A stretch of DNA of 64,000 bases, taken from assembly GCF_023343835.1 (NCBI RefSeq), contig NC_064437.1:54014972-54078971 (forward strand), in the 5' to 3' direction. The notes under the pieces were generated by a model, which saw only the letters and a list, made by a program, of their open reading frames with translations, was not told where the DNA came from and did no database searches. Made by a program: the position numbers and the translations under genes. Origin of the DNA: Lagopus muta. Its lineage: Eukaryota > Chordata > Aves > Galliformes > Phasianidae. Shown in pieces: positions 38,901 through 47,200 of this stretch (its first letter is position 1; each line of letters starts with the position of its first letter).

Positions 38901-41900
38901 AATATTTCAAGGAAAACTACTAAAAATAAATGGGATAGTAAGTATCTCCTTAATGACATCCTCTAAATGATTATAGCTCACCTGGTTTGGGCACTTCTAA
39001 TCCTCTTTCTTTATAGAAGTCATGCATTTGTTTTTTTTCTCCTGAAAAAAACAAAAAACAAAAACCACTGAATAGATTGAAATGTTATTTCAGATGCTGA
39101 GAACTTACAGTTTCCACTGGTTAGAACTGAAACCATTTCCAAGTGCCAACAAGTGTTCATTATCATTAGTATTCCATTCAAAGTTCAGCTGCTTAAAACA
39201 CCCACACTTAGCAAAAAACTTGCAGTTGGACAAAACTCATTATAAATTGTCTGCACAAAGCAGTATCCTTCTGACTGTTACTCCTCTTACATCTATACCA
39301 CTTACAGTCCATACACACAGTCCCTCTGAGCAGACAGCATAGATTCAATGGCTCCCCAAGCACAAGTTAATGGACAGTGAATATACATAATCAGAAGGAA
39401 AAAAATAAAAATCATAGCTTTGATGATTAAAGAAAAAAAAATCAAACAATAAAAAACAAGATTTCAGAGAATCTGTCAGTCCCAGCAGTTTGTTTTTTGT
39501 TCTCCTGAGACAAATGAACTCACAATTAGACAAAATGATATTTTCCTTATTTGCATGAAGCATGACTGTGGAAAATGATCTGAATGTGTACCCAGAAACA
39601 GTCACAGCTGCTTCGCATGAGATAGAAAACAAACCAAAACATCTTCAGCACAACTGCAGTGTCCAGCATCAGAATTGAGGCTTTTCCCTGCTGTGATGTT
39701 TTTCAGGAAAAAAACAAACAAACAAAACAAAACAAAAAAGTTGCCATTTTAAAAACAAAATGCACATTAGCTTGCAAATAACCAGACCTAGAATAGGAAT
39801 TTAGGACCATTAACAAGGCTCACTTAAGCACCACAACTGTTTTATTGTAGTGATTAAAAATAGAACTTCCAGATCACTGCTGTATATCGTGTTACATTTT
39901 ACACATATAGACCTGTCCAGGGTACATGCAGCCATGGTAACAGAACTTAGCAGCCAGAAAAATGCCAGTTTGCACAGGTAATTCATTAGGATTGATAACC
40001 AAATGTTGTGAAACTGTTTCTAAGGAGCTCAGAGTTAAAATGGGACTTTGAATTACTGCCCTTTCTGCTTACTCGTTCCAACCTCTAGATGGCAATAAAA
40101 TAAAGAAATAGACTTACTTTCCTCCAAATTGACAACTAATTTATAGACTATGTCTTGTAGTTGCCTGTCCAGTCTATCAAAGAGAAAAAAAGAAGTCTTT
40201 AATGTGAAGTATTCTCTATTTCACCAAACTGCAACAAAACTGCTAAATACACTGTTGAAATGATGTATGTAAGAGACAGAGCAGCAACTCCACCTGCCTA
40301 AATTCATGTCCTGCCAAGAGAGCTCTGATAGAAGCCATATTTAAAAAAAAATAAAAAAATAAAAAAAAAATAGCAGCAACACCCTGCAAGAACAGTTCAG
40401 TAAATTGAAACTCCATTTTCAGAATTAGTAAATACTAATGCCGTGCCAACAAAGACGGGTCTATCCAAAGCAAATAGCTTGAGATCTTTCTCTCATAATC
40501 TACAACACTGTAGAAATACACAACATTACCCAGGGTGGAAGGGTAAACAAACCCTGGAAAAGAGAAAGAAACTGAATAATTTTATTTTCACTATTGAGAT
40601 GAAACTTACAAAAACAAATGTCTTCCTTGTAACCGTATCTTCATTCTAAACTGGAAAGCACTACAGGCAGTAAAATCATACTTTCAAAAGCAAATGCAAA
40701 ACGTGATGTTATGCCTACAGAAGTGCAACAGAGTTATTACCTGATGTTATAGAGGGGCTGTGTCTGATGTACAACTATATTGCATTTTGGACATCTGTTG
40801 CTATAGTAGAAGTGTCTCACTATGCAGCTTTTACAAACTGTAAAAGAATAAAATAAAATCTTGTTAAGTCACACGTCCGTTCTACAATGACATTTGCTTA
40901 AGCAAGAGAAGCATTCAGATTTGTCAAACAGTTTGTTAGAAATAAAATGAAGTATTTCAGCAGCACTAACAAACACTAACAAACTGCCTGCACTGTTCAC
41001 AGGATACAACACGTAGGTTTATAATCCTACTGGTACAAAGGTAGGTGTTTAATGTTCTAAGTGCAATACCCAGGACAAAAGCAGAGTTATGTCAACAGAC
41101 TGACTGCTACAGATAAAAGGTTTCCTGAAAAGCATCCTACAAACAATTTCAGACGAACAACCAAGGTAAGAAATACTTCTGCAATTTTCACGTGTTGCAA
41201 TTTTCATGTGTTTTATGCATACCTAACATATGTAGCAGTTCTATTTTCATTTTACTTGGGCTTCATCCTTCCCTACACTTTCTTCCCTACCTCCCTCCTA
41301 ACCTAGTAAGCTGACTTCATCTTTGACAGAGTTAATGATTTTCTGATGTTTGATATAAGCATCAATATGTTTTCCTTAAGGACAGTTAGCTTCAAATAGC
41401 AGATTATCTTTGTGAAGTCAGAACACCTGAATATCTGTTTTTTGGTCGCACTTGCAGCTAGGTTCTTAGAATGGAAGCACTGGTACTTACAGGTGTGCAG
41501 ACACTCTGTAATAGTTGTAGCATCAATAAAGTAACCTTTGCAGATGGAACACAGGATGTAAGGGGTCAACTCTGCCAGGTTTATCATACGCTACAAACAA
41601 AAACAGTTGACAAGAATTTAAAAATAGAGGTAAAGCCATGAAGTTACACAATTTCAGCTTCCAAAATATCACAACCTGAAACCATGAACAATTAAAAAAA
41701 AAAAAGAGGACTAACACCTTGGATGTCTCATCCCTGAAGGCATTTAAGGCCAGGCTGGACAAGGTCCAGATTTGGTGTGCAGTAATCCAGCCCACACAGC
41801 AGGGGGCTGGAGCTCAAAGATCTTTGAAGTCCCTTCCAACCTAAGCCATTCTATGATGCTAAAGACTTTTGTCTAGTCTTCAGAATTGATCTTTTTGTGA

Positions 41901-42922
41901 GCAGTGATTTATTTCATTAATCGTACCTTAAAAGCAAACAAACTTTTGGGATGAGTTGTTTTGAATAAGCTCTGTAAAAAAACAATCACTAAGAAAAAAA
42001 AATAAATCACTACTTGAAATAGATGGAGGCCCTCAGTCAAGAGGCAGATTTAGTGCTGCCTCCTGCTCCTATACAGCTAAATACTGAAGCAAGGAATGAA
42101 GTTTCACTGCCCTATATTCTGGTAATGAAGTACTTCATCGGGAACGCACACGAGGAGCTCTCCCAGCTTTGCCCAGAAGCCCATTACTTTGGGGAAGAAC
42201 GAATTTCTCCCACGGCAGTGGCTTTGACAGCAGCTTTGTACCCCAGAAGGCCAACGCGTGACATTAGCACGCTGTTTGCTCCAGTCTTAAAGCCAGATCT
42301 GAGGGCTTTCCGCGCTTTGATCACGTCTGTCATTTTGCATCCACCATTTCAACAACACCAATTACGCACAAAGGCATCGTTTAAAGCAGACAGAAGGGAT
42401 CTGGCTAATAACGAAAGAGCCTCTTCGCACCCGGCAGCCTTCCCAAGCCCCCAGCAGCAGGCAGCACAAACCCGCTGCTCCGCGACCCCCCCCCCCCCCC
42501 CCTCAGCGCGCGCCGCCGCCTCGAGCAGCACGAGCCGCGCGGTGCACGCCGGGAGCTGGGCCTGCCTGCCGCGCCAACGGCCGTCGGACGCCCGCAGCTC
42601 AGCGCTCCCCCGCCTTTACACCTTTCCTCTTCTTTACCTCCCGGTCGTCGTCCGAGTCGAGCTCGCCGTCGTCTGTACCAAAGCGAACCCCGGAGTCCCC
42701 CTCGAGCTCTTCTTCCTCCATCTCCTCCTCCTCGTCATCTTCATCGTCCTCATCGCCGCTGGATTCCGAGCGGCTCCGCTCGAACTCGAAGGGCAGGGAG
42801 CGCGACCCCGAGCAGCCGGGGGCTCCCTCCATCTCCTGGTCCTCATCGGCGGGGCCCGCGCCGGCACCATCCCCTCCCGACAGCCCCGAAACCACAGAGC
42901 CCGCATCCGCCTCCGCGTCCAT
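20875..42922 (-). CDS. PCGF6: Polycomb group RING finger protein 6, 10 coding exons
   Basis: PCGF6 (MBLR) is the PCGF subunit that defines the variant polycomb complex PRC1.6, where it pairs with RING1A/B to monoubiquitinate histone H2A in the nucleus. The ten exons splice without a break to 325 residues. Residues 1-95 are acidic and disordered, with the GAPGCSGSR motif shared with human. A C3HC4 RING follows: C109, C112, C125, H127, C130, C133, C144, C147. The basic linker contains [16 protein letters not shown], and a C-terminal RAWUL domain runs from about 246 to 325 and ends SPLTIP. Human PCGF6 is about 350 residues, the difference lying mainly in the N-terminus. The start at 42922 has a good Kozak context (GAGCCATGG); an in-frame ATG 99 nt further upstream is in poorer context. 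Confidence 0.95.
22230..22257. repeat. Perfect 10-bp inverted repeat in PCGF6 intron 9
   Basis: ATCTAAGATC (22230-22239) and GATCTTAGAT (22248-22257) are exact reverse complements around an 8-nt loop. Confidence 0.8.
24180..24205. repeat. 26-nt homopolymer A tract
   Basis: An uninterrupted A run inside PCGF6 intron 9 (a T tract in the gene's sense). No SINE or processed gene body precedes it on either side. Confidence 0.85.
24835..25254 (-). repeat. CR1 LINE 3' fragment in PCGF6 intron 9
   Basis: It starts with two ATCATAGA octamers (the minus-strand CR1 tail). The minus-strand frame encodes [19 protein letters not shown] and [15 protein letters not shown], typical of the CR1 ORF2 C-terminus. 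It is in the same orientation as PCGF6. Confidence 0.93.
25866..26148 (-). repeat. CR1 LINE 3' fragment in PCGF6 intron 9
   Basis: The order GCACAGAATGGCC, CCAGGCTGCCCAGGGCCCC, CCTTGAACACCTCCAGGGAT and GCAGCCTGTTCCAGCACCTC matches a CR1 3' region of the same type as the 8.0 kb copy, on the minus strand. Confidence 0.9.
27604..27690 (-). CDS. PCGF6: PCGF6 exon 9 (residues 279-307)
   Basis: 87 nt, phase 0 on both sides. It encodes [20 protein letters not shown] and the residues following, the middle of the RAWUL domain. The acceptor is TTCCGCAG and the donor GTATGT. Confidence 0.95.
30908..31006 (-). CDS. PCGF6: PCGF6 exon 8 (residues 246-278)
   Basis: 99 nt, phase 0. It encodes [20 protein letters not shown] through DLDPACQ, the start of the RAWUL ubiquitin-like fold, nearly identical to mammalian PCGF6. 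The acceptor is TCTTTGCAG and the donor GTACGG. Confidence 0.96.
31875..32013. repeat. Nested local duplications in PCGF6 intron 7
   Basis: A diverged copy pair about 65 bp apart shares AAAGA-TACCC and a TGAATTAAAATA end (31875-31914 and 31940-31980). Immediately after comes a perfect 15-bp tandem duplication of ATCCATGATAATTGT (31984-31998 and 31999-32013). Confidence 0.75.
34305..34332 (-). CDS. PCGF6: PCGF6 exon 7, 28-nt microexon (residues 236-245)
   Basis: It encodes the rest of Gly236 and ANEGTGNFK, matching human ANEGTGHFK. It sits between a TTTTTCAG acceptor and a weak-looking GTGCAG donor. It lies 4.0 kb from exon 6 and 3.3 kb from exon 8, and the frame is kept only if it is included. 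Confidence 0.92.
38289..38397 (-). CDS. PCGF6: PCGF6 exon 6 (residues 200-236)
   Basis: 109 nt encoding [20 protein letters not shown] and [17 protein letters not shown], the basic linker and the conserved hydrophobic stretch before RAWUL. The human RGRSKK is RGRPRK here. The donor is GTGAGT. Confidence 0.96.
38982..39041 (-). CDS. PCGF6: PCGF6 exon 5 (residues 180-200)
   Basis: 60 nt encoding the [19 protein letters not shown] helix after the RING. Near its 5' end it carries an 8-A run in the sense strand, a possible slippage site. Confidence 0.95.
40118..40173 (-). CDS. PCGF6: PCGF6 exon 4 (residues 161-180)
   Basis: 56 nt encoding [18 protein letters not shown], the helix that follows the RING and contacts RING1 partners in PCGF proteins. 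The donor is GTAAGT. Confidence 0.96.
40741..40837 (-). CDS. PCGF6: PCGF6 exon 3 (residues 129-161)
   Basis: 97 nt encoding the second half of the RING ([19 protein letters not shown], zinc ligands C130, C133, C144, C147) and [10 protein letters not shown]. The acceptor is CTTTTACAG. Confidence 0.97.
41491..41590 (-). CDS. PCGF6: PCGF6 exon 2 (residues 96-129)
   Basis: 100 nt encoding [20 protein letters not shown] and the first RING half, with ligands C109, C112, C125 and H127. The acceptor is TTTGTAG and the donor GTAAGT. Confidence 0.97.
41707..41856 (+). repeat. CR1 LINE 3' fragment in PCGF6 intron 1
   Basis: Plus-strand CR1 3' end with GGCCAGGCTGGACAAGG, GCAGGGGGCTGG and CCCTTCCAACCTAAGCCATT, finishing ATTCTATGATG. 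It is antisense to PCGF6. Confidence 0.88.
42486..42502. repeat. 17-nt homopolymer C tract
   Basis: C17 on the plus strand is G17 in the PCGF6 sense, about 135 nt downstream of the exon 1 donor and inside the CpG island. It could form a G-quadruplex in the transcript or the displaced strand, and it is a likely sequencing-error hotspot. Confidence 0.9.
42638..42922 (-). CDS. PCGF6: PCGF6 exon 1 coding part (residues 1-95)
   Basis: 285 nt. It begins [16 protein letters not shown], continues through GAPGCSGSR and an acidic run of Asp/Glu, and ends DDDRE before GTAAAG. Low complexity is normal for PCGF6 N-termini. Confidence 0.9.
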
Positions 42923-42970
42923 GGCTCGGGCTGAGGGCTGGGAGCGAGCTGAGCCGGCGCCGGGGGCGAC

Positions 42971-42982
42971 CGCGCACGCGCG
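42971..42982. promoter_or_regulatory. NRF1-type motif in the PCGF6 promoter
   Basis: CGCGCACGCGCG matches YGCGCAYGCGCR, 49 bp upstream of the PCGF6 start codon. Confidence 0.6.
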
Positions 42983-43029
42983 GGCAGCGCTTGTGGCTGC
43001 GGGCCGGCGGACGCAGCGCATGTGCAGCA

Positions 43030-43050
43030 GGCGTGCTGGGAGCTGTAGTT
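43030..43050 (-). promoter_or_regulatory. ZNF143 (Staf)-type motif
   Basis: The minus strand reads ACTACAGCTCCCAGCACGC, close to the known ZNF143/THAP11 site ACTACAATTCCCAGCATGC. It is about 110 bp upstream of the PCGF6 ATG. The motif is typical of CpG promoters of divergent housekeeping gene pairs. Confidence 0.8.
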
Positions 43051-43587
43051 TTAGCGGGCACGGCTCTCGCCGTTGTTACGCTTGACAGCGTTCTTGCCTA
43101 AGGACCTTTCTACGCTCTTCGCTCCTACTGCTAAGAATCAAGTGACTAACGCGGTGCGGCGTGTAATTCATCTAGAAAGCACGTCAGCCACAAGATAGGG
43201 GATTTTTTTGTTTTTTGTTTTTTCAAGCGCTTATTCTGTAATATCAAAGGATCCTGATTTTAACAGACAGAAAGCTGGGAAAGCACGTGACCGGCTGTAA
43301 TTAATTCGGAATCAACCTCGTAATGGAACAGTCTTAGAGACATCGTTGGTCTTCTCCAAGCAGGATACCAGAGGCGGCATTGATTTTTTAATACAAAATC
43401 AACGTCATTTTGAATATGATCTCTCGCATACACGCACAGAAAGCAGCGGTCCGTCCCGCGGTTTGCGCCCATGCGATCACCGGTCCGTGTTTGCTTCAGG
43501 ACGCCCGCGGAGCATCACCGCCGAACGCGGCGTACTGCGCTCCCAGACCACCTCGCTGCCGTAAAGCCCTCTCGGCAGCGTCGCAAA

Positions 43588-43725
43588 ATGAAGCTACGAG
43601 CGCTCTACCAGTCACAGAGGGCGGTGCCCTTCCTTTGCCCTGACTGTTGCAAAAACATCCGCGCTTGGCGGCAGCCGCCTGCCACCGGCGAATGGGGGGC
43701 GATGCAAGATGGCGGCGGTACCTGA
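43588..43725 (+). promoter_or_regulatory. Upstream ATG cluster and overlapping uORF before TAF5
   Basis: ATGs at 43588, 43692 and 43702 precede the TAF5 ATG at 43709, all out of frame with it. The frame from 43588 ends at 43725, beyond the TAF5 start. If transcripts begin upstream of 43588, this uORF would limit TAF5 translation. The transcription start is unknown. Confidence 0.4.
43705..43716 (+). promoter_or_regulatory. TAF5: YY1-type motif overlapping the TAF5 start codon
   Basis: CAAGATGGCGGC is a strong match to the YY1 site. Its ATG is the initiation codon, so the site would lie just downstream of the transcription start, where YY1 commonly acts. Confidence 0.7.
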
Positions 43726-44222
43726 GGAGCCGGCGGAGGTTGCCGCGGTGAAGCCGGACCCGGAGGCGGGGACGCCGCCACAGCCCCCCGCCGCTCCCCC
43801 CGCCACCGCCGCCCCCCCCGCTCCGTCGGCCGCGGCGGCGGAGGGGGAGACGGCGGGGAGCGCCGGGGACGCATCGTCCGGTAAGCCCTCGGCACCGGGC
43901 CCGGCCGCCTCTTCGGCGGCGCTGGACCGGCAGACGCTGGTGGCCGTGCTGCAGTTCCTGCGTCGCAGCAACCTCCGCGAGTCCGAAGAGATCCTGCGTC
44001 GCGAAGCTCGACTGCTCGGCGAGGACCTCGGAGCCGCCGCCCTCAGCCCCGCCGGTGCCGGGCTCCCGGGAGCCCCGGGGGGCGAAGGGGATGCCAGCAG
44101 CAGCGAGGCGCTGCTCAGCCGGGTCGCCGCCGCCGCCACCATCGCGATAGGAGGCAGCGTCGCCCCCGTCGCCTCTTCTAGCCCGGGGGTGGCGGCAGCG
44201 GCCGCAGTGCCACCGGGGAAAG
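43709..44222 (+). CDS. TAF5: TAF5 exon 1 (residues 1-172)
   Basis: 514 nt from MAAVPEEPAEVAAVKPDPEA to VPPGK, then GTGAGA. It contains the LisH motif and Ala-rich runs, and is CpG-rich. The Kozak context GCAAGATGG is good. Confidence 0.94.
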
Positions 44223-47200
44223 GTGAGACCCGCTCGGCAGCTCCGGAAGGGGGTTGGCCGCCGGGAGGGACTCGGTGTGCTTCCCGCTGCCTCAGGGCTC
44301 TGTGATGCTGAGGCACGGGCTGCGCTCCCCTGGGTGGCTCCTCTGGGGACGGATAAGGCTGCACCCCACTCGGGGAAATCGGTGGTTCTGGCAGTCTGCC
44401 GTGCAACTCCAGAAGAGATCGCGATTTTGGGGTGCACCTCTCAGAGAAGGGGACCGAGGACAGGCTGTTTTACTTGCTGGGACAAGTGCTTCCCGTTGTC
44501 TTTGGGTACCATCTCAAGAAGGACATCACGCGAGGCTGAAGATTCCCTTTGTAGTTAGAGGTGATGGCTGTTGGGATGTTGCCAGAGCCCCGATATACAA
44601 GCTGCTGCATTTTGAAGAAGGAGCAATAGGGTACGCGTGGAGAAGGCTTTATGCATTTCTAGTGCCAGCTGATAATGGATTTAGCTGTTCCTCAGTCCTC
44701 AGACTGTAATAAATTTTAATGTGGGGCAGCTTTACATAATATTGGAAGTGTTTCAGGAATTTATATGTCTGAATGGCAATAAGAGTACAATATGAAGTCA
44801 GCTTGTTGCTGGCATCACCTGATAGGAGGTACATATATATAAAGATAGAAGACCAAGAGACAAAAGTGTTTAATGACTGCTATGAGAGTGGTAGGAAGTG
44901 TCAGAAAGTCACTACCCTCTAATGGCTATGAAGTGGTCTTGGTAAATTGTTCAGTTGATTAACTTAATTTGCTCATTAGAAGCAAAATAATTATAGCGAT
45001 TATATCTTACAGGCTTAAAAATATTCAGCTCCTCATTTGACAGTTTCTAGCCCTTGCAGTGAAGGATTCTGATGCGACACTAGCTTTTTTTTCACTTAGC
45101 CGAGTTAGGCACTACATTAAATACTTTGTAGGCAACTTTTGGCAGGGAGGGCACAAAAAATTAAGAACTGTACTTGAAGAATCAGTTGCTGGGCTATAGT
45201 TAATGTGCCACCATCCTCTCAATTGTATCACTTAAAGGTAGGGCTGAACAGATGCAAAACAATGTTCTGTTTTGTTCTGAGCGTCTTACCTCAGCATAGG
45301 TGTTGTTAGCCACTGTGTGTTTGCTATTTGTGTATTGCTCTTTGAGGCAGCATTACAATCTGTTATATGCTAATGCTTTTGCAGTTGGAGGAGGTGTTGT
45401 TGTGGAGGATCAGCCAGATGTGAGTGCAGTGTTGTCTGCCTACAATCAGCAGGGGGACCCTACGCTGTATGAGGAGTATTACAGCGGTTTAAAAAACTTC
45501 ATTGAGTGTTCCCTGGACTGTCATCGGGCTGAACTGTCTCAGCTGTTTTATCCTCTCTTTGTGCACATGTACTTGGAGTTGGTCTACAACCAACATGAGA
45601 GTGAAGCTAAGTCTTTTTTTGAAAGGTAAGTGATTTTAATTTGTGTAATTCCGTTATGTGCTGTCTGCTACTTTGATTAAGTCCGTTAGCTGTAGTGCCT
45701 GGCATAGGTATGTGTGTACATATATACATATACAAACACATGTTCTTCAGTAATGCTGAAGGGACTTACAATCTGTGGTTTGCTGGAATTGTTAATCCTT
45801 TTCCAATCTCCAATATTAGAAAGATGTGCAAACTCCATGCTTTTGAACTGTACGCTTGCAGATTTTAATGGTGTTTATGTTGAGGTGGTGGGTTCCCTGC
45901 TGCAAAGTATCAGTGAGAAGATGCTGCTGCTTTAGGGAAAGACTGTGGGCTCATTTTCTAGCACTTGAAAGTTGCACTGAGATCCAAAGCAGTGCAGTCT
46001 ATGTTTACTAATATCATACTGTATGTATATATTTAAATTCTTCTAAGATTAAAGGAAATTATCATTAATCTACATTATTATATTCTGGGATCAAACCAAT
46101 TAAGAAACATTTCAACCCGTGTTTATCCCTCAAACATGGTCAGAAAAAAAGTTCTTTAAATAATTAAAATGTTCCCTGCCACAAGTATCTTATAAATGAT
46201 TTGAATTAAAAATGGAAGCTTATTTTTTCTAGATGTATGTCAGCTATTAGGTAATGTGAGTGGGAAGTGAGGAATGTATTCATTGTTAAATGTGCATATT
46301 CATATGAGTCAATTACAAATACATCCAGGTAGTCTTACATAATAAGAAATGCCTTGTACTTTATGGTACCACTAATTGAAGTTTTATTTATGTAAATAGA
46401 TGTATTAGTGTAACTATTTACTGCAGGCAGTAATCCTTTGTGCTTATGCATTTCTGTGTACTCTCTTCATTTTTTTTTTTTTAAACTCTTAATTAATTTT
46501 ACTGTGTACAATAAGTCACTGATTCCTTGTGAAAGGAATTTTATTCCAGCAGAAAGATCATTCCATATATAGTTGTTGAGGAATCTTTGCAAGCTACTGT
46601 GTTTGATGTTAAAATGATGTAATTAAGTGTGCACTTCGGAGATAGTATTTTCCTAATAAATCTTTTACCACGTGTTGAATTTCAACAGATTTCATGGGGA
46701 TCAGGAATGTTATTACCAAGATGACCTCCGTGTGTTATCTAGCTTAACCAAAAAGGAACATATGAAAGGCAATGAAACCATGCTGGATTTCCGAACAAGC
46801 AAGTTTGTTCTGCGTATTTCCCGTGACTCTTACCAACTCTTGAAGAGGCATCTTCAGGAAAAGCAGAACAACCAGATCTGGAACATCGTTCAGGAACATC
46901 TCTACATTGATATTTTTGATGGAATGCCTCGTAGTAAACAACAGATAGATGCTATGGTTGGGAGCTTGGCTGGGGAGGCAAAACGAGAGGCAAATAAAGC
47001 GAAGGTAGGAGGAAAAGATTATTGCTCTTTATTATTGAACATTTCCAGAGTAGTTTTTCAGAAAGTACTGGCTATTGCTACTTGAGATCTTAAAAGACAA
47101 CATGAACTAAGTGAAGGAAGAGTTCAGTACAAATAGATGTTATCAGGAGTAGAGAAATCAAAGTGTGTCACTGACCAGTAGAAGGAAATGTGATAGACAG

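Larger units (their letters stand above)
42923..43708. promoter_or_regulatory. Bidirectional PCGF6/TAF5 promoter
   Basis: The two start codons are head-to-head, 786 bp apart. CpG-rich DNA covers both ends (about 42440-43090 and 43440-44260), with a more AT-rich dip near 43200-43400 containing a T-rich patch. A ZNF143-type motif and an NRF1-type motif lie on the PCGF6 side, and a YY1-type motif sits at the TAF5 start. No TATA box is seen. Confidence 0.8.

Noticed and set aside
43496-44437. 313- and 264-codon minus-strand frames over TAF5 exon 1
   Set aside because: Antisense shadows of the GC-rich Ala/Pro leader; no start context or conserved motif.
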